From Tectiglobus diatomicola (GTDB lineage Bacteria > Pseudomonadota > Alphaproteobacteria > Rhizobiales > Hyphomicrobiaceae), in contig JAZDSJ010000012.1 in assembly GCA_039583345.1 (NCBI GenBank), positions 101,647 through 165,646 on the forward strand: a stretch of 64,000 bases of DNA, given 5' to 3'. The position numbers were made by a program, and so were the translations under genes. This document shows positions 19,390 through 28,904 of the stretch, piece after piece; position 1 is the stretch's first letter; the number at the start of each line of letters is the position of its first letter. The notes under the pieces were generated by a model that did no database searches, had not been told where the DNA came from, and was given only the letters and a program-made list of their open reading frames with translations.

Positions 19390-19875
19390 GGATTCCTCTC
19401 GGGTTTCATTTTAAGATTTGGAAAGTTGCAGCAATGAACGACACAAACCTTTAGTTTATGATATTAGATTGGACTAAGTGCTTACGAAGCCGTATTAAGA
19501 TTGAACTGACGATATTAACCATTTAAATGGTTGATTGACGTAGAATCTACAACAAACAGTATTTTCAATTATAAAACGCCATGCAGCACTATGATACATA
19601 GTCTAACCTATGGCAAGCAATCTGTGTTATCTATTTTTTGCAGTTCGCTCTAACTTTTGACAGTGCTTTTAATGTCTTACAGCAGCTGCATCAGCCAAGG
19701 CTTTAAAGATCTTTATACTATATAATCTATAGATGTCGATTTCTGCAAGTCACGTCTCATATTGCAAACTGTTTGCTCGTTTTTTAATTAGCATATTAAT
19801 GTACCTGGTGAGTGCAGCACAATTTTAAAATTCTAAAGGTTAGTTGATAAATGATTTTCCGATGGAGAATACTAA
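19390..19875. other. Intergenic region with a perfect 16-bp palindrome
   Basis: Between the amidase gene end and glpX start. AACCATTTAAATGGTT at 19517-19532 is perfectly self-complementary. Otherwise no gene recognised; a short minus-strand stretch ending near 19676 (ALADAAAVRH then stop) looks protein-like but could not be assigned. Confidence 0.45.
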
Positions 19876-21222
19876 TTACATTGGTAGCCGTTTAACATCG
19901 GAGAAATATCCGTCAACAGCACGCACGATAGAATTGGAAACTTTCCTTCTCCATTCCTCAGACTCCAAACGGTGAGCGTCCCTACGATTTGAAATGTAAG
20001 CGAGTTCAATCAATACGGCTGGCATCGTTGCAGTCTTAAGAACTTTAAAAGCAGCTGTTTGATGGGGCCATTTTCGCATATCAGTAGCAGTGCCCATATG
20101 GTGAACAACTATCTCGGTAAATTTATTGGTTTGAAATTGTGTTGCCTCAACATCACGTAACGCAAGATCTTCAAGAATAGTATGTAGCGTGTTCGCACCT
20201 GGCGAAAGTTGAGAGTTTCGGAGAGCCTCACGTTCCCTAAATGTTAACAGGTCATTTTTAAGTCCTTTTTTCTGAGTAGATCTTTTCAAGGCTTTCGCAA
20301 CATTCGCGCGTAGCGAATAAATAGTAGCTCCACTTGCCTTAGAACGTGCGTAATCTGCGTGAACTGAAATAAATAAGGATGCTCTATGACGCTCCGCGAA
20401 TTTTCTCCGCTCATTTAATTTAACAAATACATCTGTGCTTCTGGTCATAAGCACTTTATAACGCCCAGTTGCGTTTAACTGATCACGTAGTTTTAGTGCA
20501 AATGCTAAAACTACTTTTTTTTCTAAAACACCATATTTTTGTGCGCCAGGATCATATCCTCCATGCCCAGGATCAAGAACTATAATGTGCTTATGAAAGG
20601 ATGGAGGAGAAAATCTAGAAATTGTTGCCTTCTGAGGCACAGGAGGTTGCAACCTTTGTCTGCCGCGATCAAATCTAAAATCAATTTTATTACGCGATAC
20701 AAGAAATTTCTTACGTATCTTTGTAGGTACGAGATCAAGAACTAGCTGAGCACCTCTTCCATTATCTGAATGCGATATAGATGCGTTTTCTACAATGACT
20801 GGTGCTGCTACGCTTATAATAATACGGTTTTTATTATGTCCCGATTCACCGCCTCTTATATCTGTTATTAAAAACTCTTTTTTAGAATGTGATGATTTTT
20901 TTATTTCTGGGTAACTCATACGCATGGAGGGAAGCTGAATTACGACGCGATTTGGATTAACTAAAGAAAAGACTTCAAATTTAACTTTTCGCTCGAGTTC
21001 TATAACTATACGCGACCTTTGGTATCTAGGCTTTACTAAGGAAGGTTTAGTAAAAGTTTGCAATAGCTTAGTAAGCTGACTAGCAAGTTTATCTGATGGG
21101 TTCGACATAAATTGCTGTGCGTTAGTGCTGGTGTAACCCGTCACAACTGTGAATATAATAATTGTGGCATTCTTTAAAAAATTTCCAACCATGAATATTG
21201 GCAAGTAATAACATGATTGCAT
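19876..21222 (-). CDS. amiC: Exported N-acetylmuramoyl-L-alanine amidase (AmiC type)
   Basis: 448 residues from ATG at 21222, chosen because AGGG lies about 9 bases upstream; a GTG three codons earlier is also possible. It cleaves the amide between MurNAc and the stem peptide to separate daughter cells. Order: export signal (hydrophobic about 17-30, likely cut after ...NAQ), an AMIN domain at about 67-165 that targets the septum, a basic linker, then Amidase_3 at about 212-437. Zinc ligands and catalytic residues: His220 in DPGHGGYDPGA, Glu234 in VLEKKV, a His in SVHADYA, and Glu in VLIELAYISN. The usual neighbour mrcA is absent. Confidence 0.94.
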   Translation of the reverse strand: MQSCYYLPIFMVGNFLKNATIIIFTVVTGYTSTNAQQFMSNPSDKLASQLTKLLQTFTKPSLVKPRYQRSRIVIELERKVKFEVFSLVNPNRVVIQLPSMRMSYPEIKKSSHSKKEFLITDIRGGESGHNKNRIIISVAAPVIVENASISHSDNGRGAQLVLDLVPTKIRKKFLVSRNKIDFRFDRGRQRLQPPVPQKATISRFSPPSFHKHIIVLDPGHGGYDPGAQKYGVLEKKVVLAFALKLRDQLNATGRYKVLMTRSTDVFVKLNERRKFAERHRASLFISVHADYARSKASGATIYSLRANVAKALKRSTQKKGLKNDLLTFREREALRNSQLSPGANTLHTILEDLALRDVEATQFQTNKFTEIVVHHMGTATDMRKWPHQTAAFKVLKTATMPAVLIELAYISNRRDAHRLESEEWRRKVSNSIVRAVDGYFSDVKRLPM

Positions 21223-21231
21223 ACTACGCAC

Positions 21232-21541
21232 CCTATACCTAAAGTAAACAACTAAAACAAAGAGCCTGTTAAATCTGGAGAATAAGAAAAAGACGCAGTT
21301 TAATTGTGATATAAAAAGCGCACCATATTGCCTATCCGCGCAACCTATTGTGAACAGCCCCCTAAGATTGATGTCATTAAAACTAACTTATCATACAGCT
21401 ATAATGGTTTATAAATGATGATTAAGGTCTAAATCCAACATCTTATTAGAGTCTTTAAATAGCTATCTTATTTAATATCTAAAGAAAAGCTCAGTTCCAC
21501 ACTCAATCTACATCATTGATATAGTCAGCTTATTGTGCACG
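21232..21541. other. Intergenic region between the repeat-protein gene and amiC
   Basis: About 310 bases, AT-rich; should contain the amidase promoter. Nothing specific recognised. Confidence 0.4.
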
Positions 21542-24205
21542 CTATTTTAAATTGTTGCGCAGCGCGAGTAAAAATAAAAAAATAAAGAGTATACTTAACA
21601 TCTTTTGCAAACGCGAAGCCCATAGAACACTTGATGGAACATACGTTGTAGGCGTAGGATTTGCCATGCTGGGTCGGACCATACCGAAAAGGCAACCATA
21701 AGATAAGCGCGTACTCTCTACACCTCCCACATCACCTATGACAAAGGCATTAGCAAGTGACATGCGTAAGGCTTCAGAAAATGCGTCAGTCCCATTACGC
21801 ACTTCTGGTTGAAGTCCTATAAATGTTGTTTTTCTTCCCTCCGTGCATGGTATACGATCCCAAAATGCGCGCCTTGCAATATCGATTTTTGTAGTAAAAC
21901 TTTCATTTTGAGGCAGTCTATAGCGAACAAGATGTTCATTGTGATCTAGATGGGCAGAAAGGTAAACGCATGAGAAGAGAAGAGTGAGTGATAGCCACAG
22001 GAACAATGGCCTGAAAATAGAACGCCCGAAATTAGACAATAGGCCATAAAGATAACCAAACCAAAAACGTGAATGACTTGGCCAATCTGTTACCCATCTA
22101 GCAGAACGTATCTCTTCAGCTCGAAAATTTAAAATACTGCGATTATCTTCGGTACCGATCGCAAATTGTTTAAGTTCACGAAATTTCGCTGGCGCATCAC
22201 GATCACGGCTGATCCATTTCATATAAAGTATTCTATTCCAGGGAATTTTCGATGAAAAAGTGAATACAGTGCCGAACAATGCAGGACGAACCCTAGCATT
22301 ATCAAGCCGAGGAAAACAATTAAAAATAATCTGAGTAAAATCAGGAACATTCTGAAATTGAACATCATTAAGCGCGAAGCTAATATTTGACTGAGTACCT
22401 CTAAAACATGCCGTTCCCAAAAAAGTAGATCTTGCAAAACTAATAGGATAGTTAATCTGGCATCGTGTGTAATCTGCCGTCTGTTTAAAGCAACTTTCTT
22501 CGAAATCGACTATCCCTGGTGTTTCCGTTTCCCTGTTTCCAAATTGAACCTCTCTAAATGACGCATGACCACTAAATTCCACACCTTTAAAGCACACATC
22601 TCCACCATGAAACTGGGTTTTTTCAAACCATGCGCCATCGTCATGATAAAAGCGTGCGCCATTGAAAATGGCCTCACCTCCATGGAATCGAGTTTGAATA
22701 AAACGCGCTGAACCGCCAAAAAACTCGGCTTTTTGAAAATCAGCTTTCCCGCCATAAAACTGGCTTTGACAAAACCTGGCAGCACCACCATGGAATTGGG
22801 CTTCTTTAAACGACGCGTCTCCTCCATGGAATTCGGCCCTACGAAAAATTGCATCCCCCCCGTGAAACTGGGCCTCTTGGAACTCCGCCGGACCACCATG
22901 AAATTTGGTACCTACGAACGAAGCATACCCACCTTTAAATTGGACACCACAAAATAATGCGGGACCTTTACTAAATCTAGCCTCATCAAATTCAACTAGC
23001 TCACATTGAAATAAAGCTTTATTGAATGATGTGCTATCGCAGATAAATTTTACGTTTGCAAATCGTGCGTTGCAATCTAAGAAACGCGCTTGCTCAAAAG
23101 ACACATCATTACTCTTAAAATGTGCAGATACAAATGATACGTCATCACCACTGAAAAGTACTTTTTCAAAAGATACATGTCCCTTAAAGAATTGTGCCTC
23201 ACTAAAAAGGACACCAGATCCGGAAAATTGTGCGCCACGAAATGACACGTTTCCGCCCCAAAACTGAGCTTCACGAAATTTTGCAATACCATCTTGGAAT
23301 TTAGCGCCATCGAACCTAGCATCCCCCCCATGAAACTCGGCTCCTCGAAAGCTTGTATCACCAAGATAAAACTCAGACCACTGAAAAGAGGCATCGCCAC
23401 CATGAAATTGAGCTTTTATAAAACTAACTTCACCGCCTCTAAACTGCACTCTTGTGAACTTTGCCTGTCCACCATAAAATTGTACACCATTGAATGAAAC
23501 ATCCCCGCTGTTAAATTGAGCTCCATCAAACCTTGCATCGTCACCGTGAAATTGAGCCTCACGAAATTTCGCAGAACCTCCGTCGAATTGAGCACTATCA
23601 AATCGTGCCTCTCCACCATAGAACTTAGTCCCACAAAATAATACATCCCCGGGTGAGGCTTTTTTATCCCCAAAACGTGTTCCTCTAAACGAGGCTAAAC
23701 CAGGGAAAAGAAAATTAGAAAAATCAGAACCTCCAGGCAGGCAAAGGTAATCAAATTCAACTGCTGCAAAATGTAAAAAGAGATTTTTAATCTCTTGAGA
23801 ATTTTTATTCTGTGTATCCCATAGTTGGAACTCTTCTAGCTCAACGCGCAAAGCCCACATGGCTTCTGCCCATGCATTCCAAAATGTCACACCCATAGAC
23901 CAGCGCTTGAGAACGGCCTGCAGCCTCATTTGTGCAAATGGAGCTCTTATAGAGTCTGAGCTCTGACGGAATTCACCAGGAACCGCAGTTTCAGGCCAAA
24001 GCTCTTTAGCCCAAGGATTTAGATCATAAAGTTTGCGTGTCCAACCTGAATTATCGAATGAAACTATATTTTCACTGGAAACAGTTGTTTTAGTCAAAGC
24101 TGCTAAATCAACGTTTTTCTGTATCGTATTAAACACCTTTGGTTTAGATTTAATCTTTTCTTCTAAAGTTTTATTTTTAAACATTAAACAGTCCGTTATA
24201 ACCAT
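21542..24205 (-). CDS. Large membrane protein with about 30 tandem 12-residue (pentapeptide-like) repeats
   Basis: 887 residues. Residues 1-190: a tryptophan-rich, non-repetitive N-terminus. About 193-570: some 30 near-perfect copies of a 12-residue unit of consensus AQFHGGDARFDG, with Phe at unit positions 3 and 10, so phenylalanines alternate 7 and 5 residues apart. Then about 160 non-repetitive residues, a membrane segment (about 731-753), a soluble loop containing SEALRMSLANAFVIGDVGG, and a last membrane segment (about 869-882) ending LALRNNLK. The repeat resembles Pfam Pentapeptide_3, and the tail resembles two-helix channel-like ends of other pentapeptide proteins; function unknown. It starts 24 bases after surE, so it is probably the last gene of the tat-serS-surE unit. 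Fully open despite the decayed neighbourhood. Confidence 0.85.
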   Translation of the reverse strand: MVITDCLMFKNKTLEEKIKSKPKVFNTIQKNVDLAALTKTTVSSENIVSFDNSGWTRKLYDLNPWAKELWPETAVPGEFRQSSDSIRAPFAQMRLQAVLKRWSMGVTFWNAWAEAMWALRVELEEFQLWDTQNKNSQEIKNLFLHFAAVEFDYLCLPGGSDFSNFLFPGLASFRGTRFGDKKASPGDVLFCGTKFYGGEARFDSAQFDGGSAKFREAQFHGDDARFDGAQFNSGDVSFNGVQFYGGQAKFTRVQFRGGEVSFIKAQFHGGDASFQWSEFYLGDTSFRGAEFHGGDARFDGAKFQDGIAKFREAQFWGGNVSFRGAQFSGSGVLFSEAQFFKGHVSFEKVLFSGDDVSFVSAHFKSNDVSFEQARFLDCNARFANVKFICDSTSFNKALFQCELVEFDEARFSKGPALFCGVQFKGGYASFVGTKFHGGPAEFQEAQFHGGDAIFRRAEFHGGDASFKEAQFHGGAARFCQSQFYGGKADFQKAEFFGGSARFIQTRFHGGEAIFNGARFYHDDGAWFEKTQFHGGDVCFKGVEFSGHASFREVQFGNRETETPGIVDFEESCFKQTADYTRCQINYPISFARSTFLGTACFRGTQSNISFALNDVQFQNVPDFTQIIFNCFPRLDNARVRPALFGTVFTFSSKIPWNRILYMKWISRDRDAPAKFRELKQFAIGTEDNRSILNFRAEEIRSARWVTDWPSHSRFWFGYLYGLLSNFGRSIFRPLFLWLSLTLLFSCVYLSAHLDHNEHLVRYRLPQNESFTTKIDIARRAFWDRIPCTEGRKTTFIGLQPEVRNGTDAFSEALRMSLANAFVIGDVGGVESTRLSYGCLFGMVRPSMANPTPTTYVPSSVLWASRLQKMLSILFIFLFLLALRNNLK
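22495..23629 (-). repeat. Tandem 36-bp coding repeat array
   Basis: About 30 tandem units of 36 bp (one unit 39, one 33) coding the 12-residue repeat of the large membrane protein. Units near the two ends of the array are most alike (AQFHGGDA-type); those at about 23200-22970 are the most diverged. No non-repeated spacers, so it is not a CRISPR array. Confidence 0.85.
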
Positions 24206-24229
24206 ATTTTTTGTACTAATTACAAAACT

Positions 24230-24994
24230 TTACTCTAAAAAATCATCACGCAACTTACTGATGATATCGTAAGAAGTTAGATTTATAGAAAGCGGCGTTA
24301 TCGAGATGTAACCGTTGTAGATGGCCCAGAGATCTGTGTCTTCTGGTGGGCTATGCACTTCACGTGCAAATCCCAACCAATAATAAGGACGTCCCCAAGT
24401 ATCGATGAGCTCTTTAATAGGAAGCGCCGACCGATCGCGCCGGCCTTGATTGGTAATTCGCACACCTAACTGCTTATCGGGTGAGCGATTTGGAAAATTT
24501 ACGTTGATCAAAACATTTTCAGGTAGCTCCTGAACTAGTAGCTTTCTTATTAAATTAGGAGCAAAGTGCTTCGCTGTTGCCCAATATGGCTCATCTCCAC
24601 TGCGAGAGTTAAATGATTGACTCAATGCTATTGATCGAATGCCAGAAAGTGTTCCCTCGATTGCAGCAGCTATTGTACCAGAATAGGTCACGTCCTCGGC
24701 TAGGTTTTGCCCCATATTTACGCCTGAAAGAATAAGGTCCGGCTGATTATTAATCATAATGTGACGTATAGCCATAACAACACAGTCAGTAGGAGTGCCT
24801 TTTACTGTATATCTTTGATCGTCAACTTTACGAATCCGTACAGGATCACGCAATGACATTGAGTGCCCTGCTCCGGAATGATCTGTCTCAGGAGCAACAA
24901 CCCACACATCGTCACTAAGCTCAGTTGCAATCTCCTGTAATATTTTTAAGCCTTGGGCCTCAATACCATCATCATTAGTAATGAGAATACGCAT
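24230..24994 (-). CDS. surE: 5'/3'-nucleotidase, survival protein SurE
   Basis: 254 residues; metal-dependent phosphatase of nucleoside monophosphates. The start MRILITNDDGIEAQGLKIL carries the metal-binding Asp pair (Asp8-Asp9). Further marks: VVAPETDHSGAGHSMSL near 37-53, the GTPTDCVVMAI segment at about 85-95, and LSGVNMGQNLAEDVTYSGTIAAA at about 108-130. Normal length. It lies 63 bases after serS in the alphaproteobacterial order tat-serS-surE; pcm or an M23 peptidase often follows, but here the repeat protein does. Confidence 0.96.
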   Translation of the reverse strand: MRILITNDDGIEAQGLKILQEIATELSDDVWVVAPETDHSGAGHSMSLRDPVRIRKVDDQRYTVKGTPTDCVVMAIRHIMINNQPDLILSGVNMGQNLAEDVTYSGTIAAAIEGTLSGIRSIALSQSFNSRSGDEPYWATAKHFAPNLIRKLLVQELPENVLINVNFPNRSPDKQLGVRITNQGRRDRSALPIKELIDTWGRPYYWLGFAREVHSPPEDTDLWAIYNGYISITPLSINLTSYDIISKLRDDFLE

Positions 24995-25057
24995 TATAAC
25001 TCCTTAATGCAAAAGGTTTAGAGGTGCTTTTTGAAAGAATAAGGCCAAAGAATAAAC

Positions 25058-26341
25058 CTAATTTAAAGATGCAATCTGCGTTGTACCATTCATATATGAA
25101 TGTAAAGCTTCTGGTAACTCTACAGAGCCATCTGCTTTTTGATAATTCTCCAGTATCGCTATTAGTGTTCGTCCTAAAGCAAGTCCAGACCCGTTCAACG
25201 TTGTACAGAAGTGCAGATGTTTACTGTCGTGTGTCCTATAGCGTGCAGCTATACGTCTCGCCTGAAAGTCCCCGCACACCGAACAACTAGAAATTTCACG
25301 ATAAGTATTTTGTCCTGGTAGCCAAACTTCGATATCATAAGTTTTGCTTGAGGCAAATCCCATATCACCAGTACATAGCAGGATCGTGCGGTAAGCTAAT
25401 CCAAGACGCTTTAGAATTTCCTCTGCGCAATAGGTCATGCGTTCATGCTCATTTATGGCTTGATCTTGTGTTGTTATAGAAACAAGTTCTACCTTAGAAA
25501 ACTGATGCTGCCTAATCATACCTCTTATATCACGACCGGCTGAGCCAGCTTCGGAACGAAAACATGGCGTCCATGCTACATAACGTTGAGGTAATTCAAC
25601 CTCTGCAAAGATCGTTTCACGCGCTAAGTTGGTTAGTGTTACTTCAGCTGTAGGAATAAGCCAAAACCCGTCTTCAGTACGGAAAAGGGCCTCACGAAAC
25701 TTTGGCAAATTAGCTGTTCCGAAGGCGGCGTGCTCACGTACAAGCAGTGGCGGATTAATTTCAGTATAGCCAAACTCACCAGTGTGTATATCCAACATGA
25801 ATTGGGCCAATGCGCGCTCTAATCGTGCCAAAGCGCCACTTAGAACTACAAATCGAGTCCCGGAAATTTTCGCTGCTTTCTCAAAATCCATGAGCCCAAG
25901 AGCTTCACCAATTTCAAAATGTTCCTTCGGTTTGAAATCAAATTCAGGTGGATCTCCCACTTTACGGATGAGCTTATTATCGCTCATATCGATACCTAGT
26001 GGCACTTCCTCAAGTGGTATATTTGGAATTACAGCAAGCTCTGACGTGAGCTTTTTATCCATTTCGCGCTCGATTTGTTCCCCACTATTTATGAATGCTT
26101 TTATCTCTGCCACCTCTGCAATGAATTTCTGGGCAGTCTCATCATCCTTAAGTGCTTTCGCCTTTCCAATCTTACTAGACACTTCATTACGACGTGACTG
26201 TGCATTTTGAAGCTTAGTTAGATGGTGCCGACGAGCTTCATTCATAGCTATAAAATTAGAGGACATAGGCTTCAGCCCACGTGCAGCAAGAGCTTTATCA
26301 AAAGTTTCAGGATTTTCGCAGATCCATTTAATATCGAGCAT
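25058..26341 (-). CDS. serS: Seryl-tRNA synthetase
   Basis: 427 residues; class II synthetase charging tRNA-Ser. The N-terminal coiled-coil arm spans about 28-110. Class II motif 2 appears as TPCFRSEAGSAGRDIRGMIRQHQF and motif 3 as NGSGLALGRTLIAILENYQ near the C-terminus. The start MLDIKWICENPETFDKAL matches the family. Complete, with no lesions. Lies 254 bases downstream of tatC and 63 bases upstream of surE, the standard alphaproteobacterial neighbourhood. Confidence 0.98.
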   Translation of the reverse strand: MLDIKWICENPETFDKALAARGLKPMSSNFIAMNEARRHHLTKLQNAQSRRNEVSSKIGKAKALKDDETAQKFIAEVAEIKAFINSGEQIEREMDKKLTSELAVIPNIPLEEVPLGIDMSDNKLIRKVGDPPEFDFKPKEHFEIGEALGLMDFEKAAKISGTRFVVLSGALARLERALAQFMLDIHTGEFGYTEINPPLLVREHAAFGTANLPKFREALFRTEDGFWLIPTAEVTLTNLARETIFAEVELPQRYVAWTPCFRSEAGSAGRDIRGMIRQHQFSKVELVSITTQDQAINEHERMTYCAEEILKRLGLAYRTILLCTGDMGFASSKTYDIEVWLPGQNTYREISSCSVCGDFQARRIAARYRTHDSKHLHFCTTLNGSGLALGRTLIAILENYQKADGSVELPEALHSYMNGTTQIASLN

Positions 26342-26595
26342 GGATTTTATCTCATGGGTTGGCCATTACGGAATTATTATCATGACGTAGCGTGAAGATA
26401 GAAAATATTTTTAAAAATCTAAAGCCGTTACGATTATAACCGCTTGGTATATTAACATTATTAGTGCCTTGCAAGCCTGCATACTTCAGTTAGAAGTCTC
26501 GTCTGAATATATATATTAATCCTTAGATTAGAGGTATCAGAAATCAACATATTACATCGTCAAGGTCTGGTCGATGAATGTTTCACGATTTGTAT

Positions 26596-27420
26596 CTAAA
26601 GATCTGAAGAGCCCGCAGTAGATTGCATGCCAGAACGTTTAAGTGTTATTTTCTCAAGATTCATAACGGCAAAAATTGATAATTCATATAGCGCAAGTGT
26701 GGGTAAAGCCATTGCAATCTGACTTATTGGGTCTGGAGGTGTTAAAATTGCGGCCGCTACAAAAACACCAACTACGGCCCAACGGCGCTTTTTTCGTAAC
26801 ATTTCTGATGTTACGATGCCAGCATGCGCCAGTAGTGTTATAATTACAGGAAGCTGGAAGCAAATTCCGAAACCAAGAATTAAAGTCATAATCAAGGATA
26901 AATACTCACTCACCTTAGGCAGCAGCTGTATCGCCGCAATACCATCACCACCCATTTGTTGAAAACCTACTGAAAACTTAACTAGAAGTGGCATTGCAAC
27001 AAAGTATACCACACATGCCCCAGTAAGAAATAACAGAGGTGTTGCAAATAAATATGGGCGAAACGCTTTGCGTTCATTACTATAAAGACCAGGCGCAACA
27101 AATTTATAGATCTGGATTGCGAAATACGGAAAAGATAAAAATGTTGCCCCGAATAAACCTACTTTTACTTCTGTAAAAAACTTTTCAAGCAGATGTGTGT
27201 AGATTATTTTTGCGTTATCAGAACCAACTATCGAGATGAATGGAAAAAGTAGCACATTAAAAATAGTACCAGCGAATATGAAGCAAAACGCAAAAGCTAC
27301 AAAAAATGCTGCAACCGAATAAACTAGTCTTTTTCGTAACTCCAATAAATGTTCCATCAACGGAGCTTTTGAAGCATCAATATCGGCACGTTCATTCTCA
27401 ACGTGACGTGCTTCGGTCAT
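26596..27420 (-). CDS. tatC: Sec-independent translocase subunit TatC
   Basis: 274 residues from ATG at 27420; an AAGGGAG 10 bases upstream supports this start over a frame 17 codons longer. TatC is the twin-arginine signal receptor of the Tat export system. The N-terminal cytoplasmic motif APLMEHLLELRKRLVYS (about 19-35) is diagnostic and six membrane segments follow. Conserved Glu/Phe-rich first periplasmic region and FGICFQLPVIITLL in a late helix are visible. The gene start overlaps the tatB end by 23 bases, which suggests coupled translation. A natural client, the Rieske protein, is encoded at 60.6-61.1 kb. Confidence 0.96.
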   Translation of the reverse strand: MTEARHVENERADIDASKAPLMEHLLELRKRLVYSVAAFFVAFAFCFIFAGTIFNVLLFPFISIVGSDNAKIIYTHLLEKFFTEVKVGLFGATFLSFPYFAIQIYKFVAPGLYSNERKAFRPYLFATPLLFLTGACVVYFVAMPLLVKFSVGFQQMGGDGIAAIQLLPKVSEYLSLIMTLILGFGICFQLPVIITLLAHAGIVTSEMLRKKRRWAVVGVFVAAAILTPPDPISQIAMALPTLALYELSIFAVMNLEKITLKRSGMQSTAGSSDL

Positions 27421-27976
27421 AATGCGGCTCCCTTGTGTTAACCATTTCGTCGTGAGCACGTTCCCTTTCAACAGTTGCGCAGGTATTTGCTGTCTTTAAT
27501 TCATGATCATTTGAATCATGGCTGCTACAATATTTGTCTGATTCGGTAGATGCATTTGAACTTGAAAGATTTTCTGAATTTAGTATGTGTCTATTATGTA
27601 GATCTACCCAGTTGTTGTTTTCACATTTATCTTCTTTATCCTTTAAAGGATTAGACATATTTCTAGAATTGCTCTGCTCACCTATTCCCCAATCCGTGAT
27701 ATTTAGGTTATTACTATCATTCTCAAACTTGTGTTGTGTGTCGCGAGCCGTAGCAATCATTTCTGTTTTTATTTGCTTAAACTCACTTTGAATGTCTTCG
27801 AGGCCAGACTGTTTTATAGCATCATCGAAGTGTTTACGAAATTCATTTGATTGCCTTCGAAGCATATCAGTAATACTGCTGATCATCCTTAGTAAGGCGG
27901 GAAATTCTTTTGGACCGACCACAATAAGTGCGATTATTGAAACAATAAGAAGTTCACTCCATCCTAAATCTAGCAT
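27398..27976 (-). CDS. tatB: Sec-independent translocase subunit TatB
   Basis: 192 residues. N-terminal membrane helix (about 4-21: LGWSELLIVSIIALIVVGP) with the conserved Glu8, then the hinge GPKEFP and an amphipathic helix. The long C-terminal tail after about residue 90 is polar, rich in Asn, Ser, Glu and His, and not conserved. TatB joins TatC to form the receptor complex. Overlaps tatC by 23 bases and lies 127 bases after tatA. Confidence 0.93.
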   Translation of the reverse strand: MLDLGWSELLIVSIIALIVVGPKEFPALLRMISSITDMLRRQSNEFRKHFDDAIKQSGLEDIQSEFKQIKTEMIATARDTQHKFENDSNNLNITDWGIGEQSNSRNMSNPLKDKEDKCENNNWVDLHNRHILNSENLSSSNASTESDKYCSSHDSNDHELKTANTCATVERERAHDEMVNTREPHYDRSTSR

Positions 27977-28103
27977 TCAATCTATCCCGAGTTGTAACAC
28001 GCAGTTTCAGTGAAATGTAATTGTATGAGATATTATTTAATATCAGAATTACATGTGCGAAACCATTTATAATAGATAATGATGTTCAATGCTAAGCTAT
28101 TGA

Positions 28104-28337
28104 TCAACCCACATTATTTGTATCTGAAAACTTATGTTTATTAGATACCTTCTCAGTATTGGAATTAATTGACTTGCGTTGATCGCACTGAGAGCTATTG
28201 TCTTCAGACATGTTTTTTTTAAAATTTTTTAGCCCTTCTGCTATATCACCCATTATATCAGAGATGCGACCACGACCAAAAAGTAAAACAATAATCGCTA
28301 AAACAATTAACCAATGCCATATGCTAAATGTGCCCAT
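28104..28337 (-). CDS. tatA: Sec-independent translocase subunit TatA
   Basis: 77 residues. One N-terminal membrane helix (about 5-19) followed by the TatA hinge FGRGRI and an amphipathic helix (GDIAEGLKNFKKNM). The polar tail is short. TatA oligomers form the translocation pore. Position 2 and 3 (Gly-Thr) and Trp at 7 and 9 resemble alphaproteobacterial TatA. First gene of the tatABC-serS-surE block; scpA and scpB, which often lie upstream in this class, are absent here. Confidence 0.94.
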   Translation of the reverse strand: MGTFSIWHWLIVLAIIVLLFGRGRISDIMGDIAEGLKNFKKNMSEDNSSQCDQRKSINSNTEKVSNKHKFSDTNNVG

Positions 28338-28904
28338 AAATTCACCTTATACCCTCACCAATCGGTTTACATAGGTTTGCTTGAAGTAGGTCAATTACGA
28401 CTATCCAGGCTCGATGATAAATATATTACTAATGTAAACTAAATATCAACATCTACGTACCTTTATAGTTTAGCAGAACCTTAAAGATTAGCTAAACAAA
28501 TTATATGATGCAGTTAGCTGTTTTGAACAAAGTCAAACTAATATTTTTTTGATCCAAAGCCTTAATATCGGAAAAAGTTACTTCGTATTTGTAAATTATA
28601 TTGTTATTTTTGTCGTCAAAGTTTTCTTCGATAATTATTCACAACAAGATGACATTAGTTCACGGTCATAGATAAAGAATTGTTCGTACTGAACTTACAT
28701 CAAAATCTTAACTGTTATCTAGATCAAACTTCTTAGATTAATTGAAATTATAGCATATTACTAAATTTAGGTTTGAACTCAGTTTCAAAATTAACTTTAG
28801 GGTAGACAATTTAGTAAAAATATTACTGCAAAAGAAATTCTGTTTTCACACCAAACTTACGGTAGAATTTGTCGCATCTCTGAATGGTAGATTTAGTAAT
28901 AATA
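28338..28904. other. Intergenic region upstream of tatA
   Basis: About 570 bases between divergent tatA and the guaA relic. No gene, scpAB relic or clear signal recognised. Confidence 0.45.

Noticed and set aside
19590..19800. Possible relic ending ALADAAAVRH on the minus strand
   Set aside because: Too short, and it could not be matched to any expected neighbour such as hom or mrcA.
22495..23629. Possible CRISPR array because of about 30 regular 36-bp units
   Set aside because: Units are contiguous without unique spacers, diverge in a protein-preserving way and stay in one long frame.
22510..23673. Several frames on both strands inside the repeat gene
   Set aside because: They arise because the 36-bp period keeps other frames open too; only the 887-codon frame has a start in context, termini and membrane segments.
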